The notes: generated by a model from the letters alone, not told the origin. Counted from the stretch's first letter, positions 1-8,886 are shown. The stretch: 64,000 nucleotides of DNA from Halomonas stenophila (GCF_014192275.1 NZ_JACHXR010000001.1:434001-498000), one strand, 5' to 3'. A program made the numbers and translations.

Positions 1-67
1 TGATCGCACGGCCTGCACCAAGGGGCTCAAACCTGTTAACTGAACGCTTACACTTCGTGCCTTGGCT

Positions 68-766
68 ATGAGAGATTGTTATATCGAGATCATCGGGCCA
101 TCGGGCTCTGGAAAGACCGCACACTTGGCGGTCTTGAGTGAAGATTCTCGTTTTACTATCGATACGCGACATCATATCCGTCAGCATGTGTTTATACTGG
201 TCAAGTCGATATGGGTCTGGCTGTTTTTACAGATAAAGTTTTTCCTACTTGATGCCCGGCTGATCATGTTCAAGCGGGTCTGTGTCTACCATGCGGCGTT
301 AAAGACCTCATCGCTTGGCGAGAAGAGGGTCAAGCGTAACCAGCATCTGAAAATGGGACATCTGGTGGATGAGGGGGCTTTACATGTGTTGCTGATGCAT
401 AAATTCGCCTCGCTGAAGGAGAAGGCTGCATGGTCTTATTTTTCCAGAAAGCAGCTCTGCCAGCTTGTTGAAGACAAGAATGTGATCGTCTTTTTCCTCT
501 CCGTGGATGAGGGGCTGCGACGTGAGAGACTGGAGCGTCGTAATGAAATAGAATCGGAAAGATTGCGTGTGGAGAATAATCTGCGGAGTCTAGCCTTCGG
601 TCCCCTGGGGATCGAGTTTATCCGTTCCGTGACGTGTGATGGTGATGGTCGCTTGAAGGTTGTGGTTGTGGACAACAATGCTGAGGGTGGGATCGAGTCT
701 AATGTCGAAGGAATAAGGGAAGCTTTTCTTGCGCACCGTGCTTATCCTGAACATCTTTCACAGTAA
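68..766 (+). CDS. P-loop nucleotide-binding protein, kinase-like, function unknown
   Basis: A 232-residue protein opens almost directly with a Walker A motif, GPSGSGKT at residues 10-17, in the arrangement of small-molecule kinases and thymidylate-kinase-like proteins. A hydrophobic stretch near residues 40-65 could be buried or membrane-associated. Arg-rich 'RRERLERRNE' around residue 160 resembles a lid region. The ATG at 68 is preferred; a TTG two codons earlier is also in frame. Base composition is clearly AT-richer than the housekeeping genes, and it sits just upstream of a decayed glycosyltransferase and a sulfotransferase, so it was probably acquired with the polysaccharide locus. It may phosphorylate a sugar or lipid intermediate, but no substrate can be read from the sequence. 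Bases 1-67 hold no recognisable gene. Confidence 0.6.
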   Translation: MRDCYIEIIGPSGSGKTAHLAVLSEDSRFTIDTRHHIRQHVFILVKSIWVWLFLQIKFFLLDARLIMFKRVCVYHAALKTSSLGEKRVKRNQHLKMGHLVDEGALHVLLMHKFASLKEKAAWSYFSRKQLCQLVEDKNVIVFFLSVDEGLRRERLERRNEIESERLRVENNLRSLAFGPLGIEFIRSVTCDGDGRLKVVVVDNNAEGGIESNVEGIREAFLAHRAYPEHLSQ

Positions 767-803
767 GGCGCTTGATCCAGACGCGTGATATAGCCGATTT
801 CAT

Positions 804-1335
804 ATGCAAAATCCCCATGATATGAGCAGTTGTCTGAAGTCCACTTTGTTCATTACCTATGATGGCCTGCTTGACCCGCTGGGTGGTAGTCAAGTTATGC
901 CTTATCTGTACCGAATTGCGAACCATCCACGTCAGTTGCATATCTTGAGTTTCGAGAAGGCGTACCGCTTCAGGAGTGGGGAAAGTGCGCTGCGGAAGGA
1001 GCTGAAAACACAAGGTATCGGGTGGACGCCACTGACCTTTACATCGCGAATGGGGAAACTGGGCAAAATGTGGGACCTGCTTCGAATGTATGCCACGGCA
1101 CTCAGGATGCAGCGGCGCTATCGATTCGGTATCGCTCATTGTCACAGCTATCCGGCCATGCAGGTCGGCTGTTTCCTTCGAGGTTTCACGGAGGTGAAGA
1201 CGATATTCGACATGCGGTGGCTATGGGTCGACGACAGGATTGAGGGGAACTTCTAGCCGCAGTACCGCTGGCTCTATCGCTATTAAAAGCGAGTGGAGAG
1301 GCACCTTGTGGAGTGTGCAGATGACCGGGACTGAA
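804..1335 (+). pseudogene. Truncated, decayed copy of the GT4 glycosyltransferase at 2235-3521
   Basis: The first 150 codons match the N-terminal half of the intact downstream glycosyltransferase closely at both protein and nucleotide level (shared 'FITYDGLLDPLGGSQ', 'TSRMGKLGKMWDL', 'YPAMQVGCFLR'). A Trp codon has become TAG at 1254-1256. Twelve bases, one of two WLYR repeats, are missing, and a Tyr codon has become an in-frame TAA at 1284-1286. Recognisable homology fades near 1335 after a further deletion. The catalytic C-terminal half is absent. Any product would be a 150-residue fragment without the donor-binding domain. The conserved DMRGLWVDDR segment is altered to DMRWLWVDDR, consistent with loss of selection. 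Confidence 0.88.
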
Positions 1336-1458
1336 TACCGAAGATTCTGCGCTTATTTATTGAATTCAGAGCTGTCCGCGTACGACATGTCATCCATAAT
1401 TTTATTGGTAAATTCAGGTCCTAATAAGACCGGATGTTGTTTGTGTAATGGTGCATAA

Positions 1459-2181
1459 ATGTTGACAGTCCAGGATAGGGTGCAGATCTGGTTGAAGCAC
1501 TCGCAGTTTAGTATTGGTATGCCTGACTGGGTTTATCGTTACCTGTGGATGGGAGGCGATCCATTTATTGAGGGCTTTCATCGCTACCAATCTATCTTCA
1601 TTCATATCCCAAAAGCGGCAGGAAGCAGTGTGGCCGATGCCTTATTCAAGGAGTCGGGAGGGCACCGCCCCATCCGTCGATATTTAGCTTATTCTCCCGA
1701 TCTTGTGGACCATTATTTTACTTTTACATTCGTGCGCAACCCGTGGGACCGGTGTCATTCTGCTTATCATTATTTTGCATGCCGAGCTGGTTCGGACGCG
1801 CACAGAGATCATCGCTGGGCCAGTGCAGTGTTGTCTGGTATAAATTCATTCCGGGAGTTTGTTTTGCTTCTCAAGGATCTGGATTATGCAAAGAGGATAA
1901 AGCGTTATGATCATTTTCGGGATCAAGTGGACTGGTTGGTGGATCCGGTTGCTGACGATTTTATGGTAGATTTTATCGGGCGGTTTGAGGTGCTGGGAGA
2001 GGACTTTGAACATATAAAGAATAAAATGGGAGTTGATGTGGCATTGCCGCATCACAGGAAGGGAGGAGGTGGCTCATATCTGTTGGAATATGATGAAGAA
2101 ATGAAGGAGATCGTGGGGTTTCTTTACTCGAGGGATATTGAAAGATTGGGTTATGTTTTTGAAGGGAGTTCGGGGGGTTGA
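1459..2181 (+). CDS. Sulfotransferase of the carbohydrate (Sulfotransfer_2-like) type
   Basis: A 240-residue protein carrying both PAPS-binding signatures of carbohydrate sulfotransferases: IPKAAGSS at residues 50-57 (5'-phosphosulfate loop) and FVRNPWDR at 91-98 (3'-phosphate site). The family moves sulfate from PAPS to hydroxyl groups of sugars, so the likely role is sulfation of the polysaccharide or its lipid-linked unit in the cytoplasm. No signal peptide or membrane helix is seen. The gene is flanked by the broken and intact copies of one glycosyltransferase and is clearly AT-richer than later genes, which argues for recent acquisition. The 120 bases before it are also AT-rich and match nothing I recognise. 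A PAPS-making operon (cysD, cysNC, cysQ) lies 12 kb downstream in the same locus. The acceptor is unknown. Confidence 0.85.
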   Translation: MLTVQDRVQIWLKHSQFSIGMPDWVYRYLWMGGDPFIEGFHRYQSIFIHIPKAAGSSVADALFKESGGHRPIRRYLAYSPDLVDHYFTFTFVRNPWDRCHSAYHYFACRAGSDAHRDHRWASAVLSGINSFREFVLLLKDLDYAKRIKRYDHFRDQVDWLVDPVADDFMVDFIGRFEVLGEDFEHIKNKMGVDVALPHHRKGGGGSYLLEYDEEMKEIVGFLYSRDIERLGYVFEGSSGG

Positions 2182-2234
2182 GGCTATAGTCAATGGCTGC
2201 GATTTATGTTGTACCATTTTTAAAGGGGCTGAGT

Positions 2235-3521
2235 ATGGAAAAGGGCGAAGGTGGATGTCGCATCTGGGCCCAAGTGAATCCGACGAGTCAATCCAGCAGT
2301 GCTTTATTTATTACCTATGACGGTTTGCTCGATCCGCTGGGTGGCAGTCAGATTCTGCCTTATCTGTACAGGATTTCTGATCATCCACGTCGATTGCATA
2401 TCGTGAGTTTCGAGAAGGCGTATCGCTTCAGAAGTGGGGAAAGGGCGCTGCGCAAGGTACTGGAAGAACGAGGGATCGGGTGGACGCCACTGAAATTCAC
2501 GTCGCGAATGGGGAAGCTGGGCAAGATGTGGGACCTGTTCCGAATGTACGCCACGGCACTCAGGCTGCAGCGACGCTATCGGTTCGGTATCGTTCATTGC
2601 CGCAGCTATCCGGCCATGCAGGTCGGCTGTTTCCTTCGTCGTTTCACGGCGGTGAAGACGATATTCGACATGCGGGGGCTGTGGGTCGACGACAGGGTGG
2701 AGGGGAACCTCTGGCCGCAGGACCGTTGGCTCTATCGATGGCTCTATCGCTACTACAAGCGCCTGGAGCGGCAGCTTCTGGAGTGTGCGGATGCTGTAGT
2801 GGTGCTGACCGACCGTGTAGTGCCAGAAATACGTCGCCTTGCGCCTGGCATGCATGCTCCCGTTGCGGTCATTCCCTGTTGTGCGGATTTCGATCATTTC
2901 TCCGGGATCTCCGCGTCGGAGAAACTGGTGGTGCGCGCCAGTATTGGTATTGACAAGGATGCACTGGTCATCTCCTATCTGGGGTCCCTGGGCACCGTCT
3001 ACCTGCTTGACGATATGTTCCGGTTGTTCGAGACCGTGGCCAGGCAGCGCGACGACGCTCACCTGCTCCTGATCACGCGGGACTGGTCACCCCAGCATGA
3101 CGCCTACCTGGGCCAGTCGAGCCTGGCCGAACTGCGGCATCGTATTCACGTCAGGTCTGCCGATCGTGACGAGGTCCCCAGGTTGCTCGGTGCCTCGGAT
3201 CTCACTCTGAGCTTTCGACGGCCCACCTATTCCCAGATGGCATGCTCTCCCACAAAGCTGGCAGAGGCATTCGCCTTGGGTATCCCCGCGATCAGCAATG
3301 CCGGCGTCGGCGATATCGATGCGATTACCCGGGCACTGGATGCTGGCGCTGTGGTTGATCTGAACGACCCGAATGCCTTCGAAGCAGTCTCGAGGGAGCT
3401 GGACAGCATCCTCGCCAAAGGAGGTGAGCAGTTGCGACACCGTGCGCGAGAATGCCTTGGTCTGGAACGGGCGAAGCACGCCTATCGCAGTGTCTATGCC
3501 CAGATTGAGGGCTTGCCATGA
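2235..3521 (+). CDS. GT4-family glycosyltransferase
   Basis: A 428-residue GT-B glycosyltransferase. The N-terminal acceptor domain begins 'FITYDGLLDPLGGSQ'. The C-terminal domain carries the GT4-type nucleotide-sugar region 'SPTKLAEAFALGIP', whose Glu normally contacts the donor ribose. ATG 2235 is preferred because AAGGGG lies six bases upstream; an ATG 14 codons earlier is in frame but less well placed. The stop overlaps the start of the HAD gene (ATGA), so the two are translationally coupled. It is the intact partner of the pseudogene at 804. The sugar donor cannot be inferred. The protein is probably a cytoplasmic, membrane-associated step of repeat-unit assembly. Confidence 0.85.
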   Translation: MEKGEGGCRIWAQVNPTSQSSSALFITYDGLLDPLGGSQILPYLYRISDHPRRLHIVSFEKAYRFRSGERALRKVLEERGIGWTPLKFTSRMGKLGKMWDLFRMYATALRLQRRYRFGIVHCRSYPAMQVGCFLRRFTAVKTIFDMRGLWVDDRVEGNLWPQDRWLYRWLYRYYKRLERQLLECADAVVVLTDRVVPEIRRLAPGMHAPVAVIPCCADFDHFSGISASEKLVVRASIGIDKDALVISYLGSLGTVYLLDDMFRLFETVARQRDDAHLLLITRDWSPQHDAYLGQSSLAELRHRIHVRSADRDEVPRLLGASDLTLSFRRPTYSQMACSPTKLAEAFALGIPAISNAGVGDIDAITRALDAGAVVDLNDPNAFEAVSRELDSILAKGGEQLRHRARECLGLERAKHAYRSVYAQIEGLP

Positions 3522-4201
3522 CCGGCCGGCCAGATCCCGAAGTCTACATTGTGGACGTATGCGGCACTCTGGTACTGGAGGACACCACGCTCGGGCTGCT
3601 GCGCCACCACTTTGCCAAGGATACCGAGCGGCCGCTGCGGGGCTGGCTCTTCGATACCGTGTGTAGTCGTCGCACCCTGCCGTGGTGGACCTTCGCGGTG
3701 GCGGAGAAGTTGACCGGGCAACATCTCCTGAAGCGTTTTGCCGTACGCCTGCTGGCCGGTGAGTGCCGGGAGGCGCTCGACGCGAGTGCGCATGAATATG
3801 CCAGGAAGTTATTGGCTGATCGGCGTATTGACCCTGTGTGGCAAGTGTTGGAGGAGCCGTTCGCGACAGGTCGCGTCGTGCTTGCCTCGGCCAGCCTGGA
3901 TCCGGTGGTGGCGGCGTTGGCCTCCTTGACCGGTGCGCGCTATGTGGCCAGCACGCTCCAGCAGCATGACGGCATTCTTTCGGGATGCTACGAGACGGAC
4001 CTGACAGGTCTCAAGCACCAGGCGCTGGTCGAGAAGTACGGCGAGGACCTGCTGGAGAGGCCGATCGGCGTGATGACCGACAATGCTTCGGATCGACGCC
4101 TGGTCGAGAGGGCCTCGGTGGCCTATATCGTGCTGCATAAAGCGGCACACCGAGACCGCTGGCAGGGGGTCGGGGCAAACTTTATCGAGATCGGCTCATG
4201 A
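3518..4201 (+). CDS. HAD-superfamily hydrolase with altered motif I
   Basis: A 227-residue protein with the HAD layout: motif I DVCGTL (nucleophile Asp13), motif II with Ser near 124-126 in LASAS, motif III Lys166, and motif IV with Asp188 and Asp192 in TDNASD. The usual DxDGT of phosphatases is changed: the second Asp, the general acid/base, is Cys15. Activity may therefore be slow, altered or lost. It resembles the HAD-IB group with a helical cap. It overlaps the upstream glycosyltransferase and the downstream membrane protein by four bases each, so all three are probably one translational unit. HAD domains are known partners of UbiA-type enzymes in cell-wall sugar-lipid synthesis, which makes dephosphorylation of a prenyl- or sugar-phosphate a reasonable guess. 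Confidence 0.75.
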   Translation: MTGRPDPEVYIVDVCGTLVLEDTTLGLLRHHFAKDTERPLRGWLFDTVCSRRTLPWWTFAVAEKLTGQHLLKRFAVRLLAGECREALDASAHEYARKLLADRRIDPVWQVLEEPFATGRVVLASASLDPVVAALASLTGARYVASTLQQHDGILSGCYETDLTGLKHQALVEKYGEDLLERPIGVMTDNASDRRLVERASVAYIVLHKAAHRDRWQGVGANFIEIGS

Positions 4202-4971
4202 AGCTGGTGTATCTCCTGCCATTCAGCTACTTCCTGGATACGCGTCTTCGCGAAGGCAGCATTGCCTTCCATCTGGTCTTCGAGTGGTTGGCCGCGGTGG
4301 TGCTCGTGGTGGTGTTTGGTGCGGCGGAGCCACTGCCGGCCCTGGCCATGGCGGGGCTTGCCTACCTGGCGTTCATCAGCCTGTACGAGATTGGCTACCT
4401 CGTGAACGACCTGTATGCGGCTCCACGGGAAGCGAGGGGGCGCAAGCGAGGGCCGCAGGGCACGACGCTCGGGTGGGGGCTGGCCTGGACGGGGAGTCGC
4501 CTCATGGTATTCGTGCTGGTCACGACATGGCTGGATTTCCTGGCGGTGCCGGCGTGGTGGTCGTTTTACCTGGCCCTGTCCCTCACCTTTGCCCTGCACA
4601 ATGTCCTGCAGGACAAGGAACTCAAGGCAGCCACCTTCCTGTGGCTGGCATGGTTGCGATTCATGGCCCCGGTGATATTCGTGGTGGAAGACACCCAGCG
4701 ACTCGGCATCGGGCTGGCGGCGGCGGTCTCTTATGTCGCCTTCCGCCTGCTGGGCTATCTGGACAGCAAGGGGCTTCTGCGTATGCCGGGCAGACAACGA
4801 GCTTCATTTCGGCTGTTTTTCTTCCTCATGCCCCTCATCGGCCTGCTGGCCCTCTGGCCCTATGCCGGCGCCGGGGGGTTCATGGTCCTGACAGGGTACT
4901 TTGCCGTGGCGGCGACAGTGGGCAGCCTGGCCGGGCCGGCCCTGTCACGTGTCTCACACTTGGGCAGGTAG
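4198..4971 (+). CDS. Polytopic membrane protein, remotely UbiA-like
   Basis: A 257-residue hydrophobic protein with about seven to eight predicted membrane helices. A cytosolic loop near residues 66-85 reads 'YLVNDLYAAPREARG', resembling but not matching the first Asp-rich motif (NDxxDxxxD) of UbiA prenyltransferases. A second loop, 'YLDSKG', lies where the second motif would be. In the UbiA family these Asp residues hold Mg-prenyl diphosphate. With the degenerate motif, prenyl transfer is only a hypothesis. The start codon overlaps the HAD stop, and the asparagine synthase homologue begins six bases after its stop. The tight coupling to a HAD protein recalls the HAD/UbiA pairing used to make decaprenyl-phosphoryl sugars in other bacteria. 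Confidence 0.55.
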   Translation: MKLVYLLPFSYFLDTRLREGSIAFHLVFEWLAAVVLVVVFGAAEPLPALAMAGLAYLAFISLYEIGYLVNDLYAAPREARGRKRGPQGTTLGWGLAWTGSRLMVFVLVTTWLDFLAVPAWWSFYLALSLTFALHNVLQDKELKAATFLWLAWLRFMAPVIFVVEDTQRLGIGLAAAVSYVAFRLLGYLDSKGLLRMPGRQRASFRLFFFLMPLIGLLALWPYAGAGGFMVLTGYFAVAATVGSLAGPALSRVSHLGR

Positions 4972-4976
4972 GCGAC

Positions 4977-6995
4977 ATGTGTGGCTGCGCTGGTTTTCTG
5001 GCAGGGGGATCGTCGCCACTGGTTGAGCTACAGACGGCCGTCAGGGGGATGACCGACACTCTCTGGCATCGTGGCCCCGATGATGCGGGGGCTTGGGTCG
5101 ATGGAGAGGCCAGCGTGGCGCTGGGGCACCGTCGACTCTCCATCCTCGATCTTTCGTCGGCGGGTCATCAGCCCATGCATTCCCTCTGCAGGCGTTATGT
5201 GATCGCCTTCAACGGCGAGATCTACAACCATCTGGAAATTCGTCAGAAGCTGAAAGCTGAAAGCTGGCAGACACCCCCGGTCTGGCGTGGACATTCGGAT
5301 ACCGAGACATTGCTGGCGGCTTTCAGCACCTGGGGGACCGAGCGCACGCTGCAGGTCGCGGTGGGGATGTTTGCCATTGCGCTGTGGGACAGGCAAACCC
5401 GAACCCTGACCCTGGCGCGAGATCGGTTCGGTGAAAAGCCGCTCTACTATGGCTTCGCTCGAGGCAAGCTCGGGCACAACGCGAACAAGGTCCACGGCAG
5501 CGGGCCGCTGCTATTCGGCTCCGAGCTCAAGGCGCTGATGGCCCACCCCGAGTGGCAGGGCACCCTGGCCACCGACGCCCTGGAAGGGTATCTGCGCTTC
5601 GGCTGTGTGGGCGGTGAGTCCAGCGTCTTCCAGGGCGTGGCCAAGCTGCCGCCGGGGTGCCTGGTGCAGGTGTCGCTTGCCGATGTGCTGGCCGGTGAAC
5701 TGCCGGCCCCGGGGACCTGGTGGTCGGCGCAGCGGGCCGCCGGTGAGGCCATGCAAGCAGGGCGCCTCGAAGGGCCCGAGGCCGCCGTTTCTGCGGTAGG
5801 GCAGGCGCTGGGCCAATCGGTACGCCACCGTATGCTGGCGGATGTGCCGCTGGGGGCCTTCCTGTCAGGAGGTATCGACAGCTCGCTGATCGTGGCGCTG
5901 ATGCAGCAACAGGCCGACCGGCCGGTGCGTACCTTTTCGGTAGGCTTCGATGATGCCCGCTACGATGAATCCACCCATGCCGAGGCGGTGGCGGCCCACC
6001 TGGGCACCGAGCACCTGACGTTGCAGGCCACTTCCAGAATGGCGGTCGACCTGGTGCCGAACCTGCCTGAGCTCTTCGACGAGCCGTTCGCCGACTCTTC
6101 CCAACTGCCCACAGCGCTGGTCGCTCGGCTGACCCGCGAGCACGTCACGGTGGCACTCTCCGGCGATGCTGGCGATGAACTGTTCGGCGGCTACAACCGC
6201 CACCTCTGGGTGCCGCGGATCTGGCACCAGCTCAAGCGTCTGCCGCTCCCTGCTCGGCGGGCCCTGGCGGTGACGCTCAGGGCGATTCCTTCGCACCGCT
6301 ACGACCGGATGATGCAGCTGGGGGGCCGGCTGCTGCCGAGCCAGCTGCGCTTGCGCACCTTCGGTGAGAAGCTGCACAAGCTGGCGGCGGTACTGGCCAG
6401 CCCAGGCGAGAGGGCACTGTTCGCCGGGGTGGCCGCGATGAACCACCAGCCCGCTGCGCTGCTGGGCGGGCAAGGGCCAGGGAGGGTGCCGGAAGCCTTG
6501 TTCCCGGCTCTCCAGCAGTTCACCGGCGTGGAGTGGATGCTGCTGATGGATACGCTCCACTACATGGTCGACGACGTGCTGGTGAAGGTGGACCGCGCCA
6601 GCATGGCCAGCAGCCTGGAGGTCCGCGTGCCCTTCCTGGACCCCGACGTATTCCACACCGCCTGGCGCATTCCCGCCGAGATCAAGCTGCGCAACGGCCA
6701 GGGCAAGTGGGTACTGCGCCAGTTGCTCTACCGCCATGTGCCCCGCGAGCTGATCGAACGGCCCAAGATGGGCTTCGCTGTGCCTCTGGATGCCTGGCTG
6801 CGGGGCCCGCTCAGGCCATGGGCCGAGGATCTCCTTGCCTCCGCCAGCTTGAAGGATCTCCCCCTGCTCGATACCCGCCAGGTTCGGTCGCTATGGCGGG
6901 CCCATCTGAGGGGCCAGGGGCACCACGCCCAGCAGCTCTGGGCAGTGCTGCAGTTACTGGCCTGGCAGAGACGGTGGAAGCCCAGTCTGCCTTGA
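4977..6995 (+). CDS. Asparagine synthase-like glutamine amidotransferase
   Basis: A 672-residue AsnB-type enzyme. The ATG at 4977 puts the catalytic Cys at position 2 (MCGCAGF), as a class II glutaminase needs after Met removal; in-frame starts further upstream run through the preceding gene and are artefacts. The synthase domain has the PP-loop SGGIDSS at about 297-303. The glutaminase part carries two short insertions, near residues 90-100 and 165-175, the first partly encoded by a repetitive AAGCTGAAAGCTG sequence. In polysaccharide loci such enzymes (WbpS, WbtH type) convert uronic acid carboxyls to uronamides with glutamine nitrogen and ATP. The UDP-N-acetylhexosaminuronate made by the dehydrogenase at 10146 is the obvious substrate candidate. 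Ordinary asparagine synthesis cannot be excluded. Confidence 0.85.
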   Translation: MCGCAGFLAGGSSPLVELQTAVRGMTDTLWHRGPDDAGAWVDGEASVALGHRRLSILDLSSAGHQPMHSLCRRYVIAFNGEIYNHLEIRQKLKAESWQTPPVWRGHSDTETLLAAFSTWGTERTLQVAVGMFAIALWDRQTRTLTLARDRFGEKPLYYGFARGKLGHNANKVHGSGPLLFGSELKALMAHPEWQGTLATDALEGYLRFGCVGGESSVFQGVAKLPPGCLVQVSLADVLAGELPAPGTWWSAQRAAGEAMQAGRLEGPEAAVSAVGQALGQSVRHRMLADVPLGAFLSGGIDSSLIVALMQQQADRPVRTFSVGFDDARYDESTHAEAVAAHLGTEHLTLQATSRMAVDLVPNLPELFDEPFADSSQLPTALVARLTREHVTVALSGDAGDELFGGYNRHLWVPRIWHQLKRLPLPARRALAVTLRAIPSHRYDRMMQLGGRLLPSQLRLRTFGEKLHKLAAVLASPGERALFAGVAAMNHQPAALLGGQGPGRVPEALFPALQQFTGVEWMLLMDTLHYMVDDVLVKVDRASMASSLEVRVPFLDPDVFHTAWRIPAEIKLRNGQGKWVLRQLLYRHVPRELIERPKMGFAVPLDAWLRGPLRPWAEDLLASASLKDLPLLDTRQVRSLWRAHLRGQGHHAQQLWAVLQLLAWQRRWKPSLP

Positions 6996-7057
6996 CCCAT
7001 GACGCTGAGTACTGCACTCACCGTACCTCTCCTTTCATAAGCGCATAGGCGGTTGCC

Positions 7058-8104
7058 ATGCTGCCTTACTGGATTCTCTTCCTGATACCTGCCATGGGGG
7101 TGCTGGCGCCATACCGGCTGACCCCCGCCTCTCGTCCCGTGATGTGGTGGTTGGTCGGCAGCCTGTTTGCCCTGGCCATTGGTCTGCGCTTCGAGGTGGG
7201 GGGCGACTGGGGGGCGTATCTCGCTCATCTGGATCGCACCTCGGCCATGACGCTCCTGGAAGTGTTGATGCGTGAGGATCCGGGCTATTACCTGCTCAAC
7301 TGGCTGGCGGTGAAGCTGGGCGGCAATATCCATTGGGTGAATCTGGCCTGTGGTGCCATCGTGATGACCGGGGTAGTGGCCTTTGCTCGCCACCAGCCGC
7401 TGCCCTGGCTGGCCCTGATGGTGGCGGTGCCTTACCTGATCATCGTGGTGGCCATGGGCTACACACGCCAGGCGGCGGCGCTGGGATTCGTGCTGCTGGG
7501 ACTGGTGGCACTCTCCGATGGCAGGATTCGTCTCTTCGTGGTCTGGGTGCTGATCGGTGCGGCTTTCCACCGGTCCGCGGTGCTGATGCTGCCGGTGGCG
7601 GGGCTGGCGGCCAGCCAGAGCCGGCTCAACTCCCTGGTCTGGGCGGCGGCGGCCACGCTGATCGGCGGTTATTTGTTCCTGTTCGAATCCGCCGATGAGC
7701 TCTGGACCAATTATGTCGTGGCCGATTACCAGTCCGAGGGTGGGCTGATTCGCGTACTGATGAATGCCGTACCGGCAGCGCTCTTTTTCGCGTTGCAGCG
7801 ATACCTGCGACTCAATGAAGAGGAACGGCGTCTGTGGTGGTGGCTCTCGGTGCTGGCCCTCGCCTGCATTCCGCTGGTGGTGATGTCCTCGACCGCCACC
7901 GACCGTGTTGCCCTTTACCTGATCCCTCTGCAGATCTTCGTGTTCTCAAGACTTCCGCTGATTTGTCAGGACTCACGCTGGTCGACGCTGATTGTGATAA
8001 GCGTGGTGATCTACTACGCGGCAGTCATGAACGTATGGTTATTCTTTGCACACCATGCTCAAGCTTGGCTGCCTTATCAAATTGCCTGGTTTTCAATGCA
8101 TTGA
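7058..8104 (+). CDS. EpsG/Wzy-like polysaccharide polymerase, integral membrane
   Basis: A 348-residue protein with about ten hydrophobic helices and the typical EpsG-family features: a conserved 'GLRFEVGGDWGAY' near residue 45 on the first periplasmic side, 'GYTRQAAALGF' in the middle, and 'AFHRSAVLML' after it. EpsG proteins are proposed polymerases that join undecaprenyl-linked repeat units in Wzy-type systems. It follows the AsnB homologue by about 60 bases and precedes an AT-rich transglutaminase-like gene. It is the only clear polymerase candidate in the window; the protein at 22558 looks more like a ligase. No Wzx flippase or Wza/Wzc export gene is visible, so those must lie outside the window. 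Confidence 0.8.
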   Translation: MLPYWILFLIPAMGVLAPYRLTPASRPVMWWLVGSLFALAIGLRFEVGGDWGAYLAHLDRTSAMTLLEVLMREDPGYYLLNWLAVKLGGNIHWVNLACGAIVMTGVVAFARHQPLPWLALMVAVPYLIIVVAMGYTRQAAALGFVLLGLVALSDGRIRLFVVWVLIGAAFHRSAVLMLPVAGLAASQSRLNSLVWAAAATLIGGYLFLFESADELWTNYVVADYQSEGGLIRVLMNAVPAALFFALQRYLRLNEEERRLWWWLSVLALACIPLVVMSSTATDRVALYLIPLQIFVFSRLPLICQDSRWSTLIVISVVIYYAAVMNVWLFFAHHAQAWLPYQIAWFSMH

Positions 8105-8130
8105 ATGATTATGGCTTCGAGATAAATCTG

Positions 8131-8856
8131 ATGAAGGTGAAAACTAAATTTTTCGGGGTATTGGTTGTATTGCCGGTACTATTCTCCATGTACTTGTTTT
8201 TGACACAGGTGGATAGCGATATAACTCGGGAAGATACGCAAGCCATTGGGCAAGTGTTGGGCCCCCTTTTTGACAGGTCGGAATACGGAAATCTGACATT
8301 CCCGGAAGAGGTCGATTTCATACGTCAGGTGCAGGAGGCTGTGCTCGGCAACGTGCCTGTCAATTCCGGGATCCCGCATGGAATGCCACGAGAGCCCCAG
8401 GATCTGCTGGCGAGAGGTAAAGGGCTTTGCTTCGATCGTAGTCGCTTTATCGAAAAAGCGCTTCGCCTACACGGATTCGAAACACGTCATGTTGCTATTT
8501 ACTCAACATCCGAAACCAGCTCTGCGATCGAGTCCCTGTTGACTCCACAAGTCCGCTCGCATGCTGTAACCGAAGTGTTGACTTCACTTGGCTGGCTGGT
8601 GGTTGACTCTAATGAGCCATGGATATCTCTCGACAAGAGGTATCAGCCGTTATCGATAGATCAGATCTCGGAACTGGGCAGCTCTGGCATAGAGGAGGTT
8701 CTGATGTCACAACCTGAAACCTCGATCTATGCGGGTGGTTTCACTTTTGTGTACGGGCTGTATTCAAGACACGGCATGTTCTATCCGCCTTATGATCGTG
8801 TGCCAGATATCAATGTTTCTGAGTTTGGTCAAAACATTTCGCGCCTATTTGATTAG
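8131..8856 (+). CDS. Membrane-anchored transglutaminase-like cysteine protein
   Basis: A 241-residue protein with an N-terminal signal anchor (hydrophobic residues about 6-24). A transglutaminase-type core follows: Cys in 'KGLCFDRSRF', His in 'SHAVTEVL' and Asp in 'GWLVVDSNEPW', the Cys-His-Asp order of the superfamily. ATG 8131 is chosen because upstream in-frame codons run through the preceding gene. The domain should face the periplasm, where such proteins hydrolyse or form amide links. Acting on uronamide or peptide substituents of the polymer is one possibility. The gene is markedly AT-richer than both neighbours and so looks imported on its own. I do not recognise a characterised orthologue. 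Confidence 0.68.
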   Translation: MKVKTKFFGVLVVLPVLFSMYLFLTQVDSDITREDTQAIGQVLGPLFDRSEYGNLTFPEEVDFIRQVQEAVLGNVPVNSGIPHGMPREPQDLLARGKGLCFDRSRFIEKALRLHGFETRHVAIYSTSETSSAIESLLTPQVRSHAVTEVLTSLGWLVVDSNEPWISLDKRYQPLSIDQISELGSSGIEEVLMSQPETSIYAGGFTFVYGLYSRHGMFYPPYDRVPDINVSEFGQNISRLFD

Positions 8857-8886
8857 GAGGCGAATCCGCTACTGACGGGGCACTTC

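Noticed and set aside
4083..4976. An N-terminal extension of nearly 300 residues on the AsnB homologue
   Set aside because: The catalytic Cys must follow the start Met, which fixes the start at 4977; the extension overlaps two coding genes in another frame.
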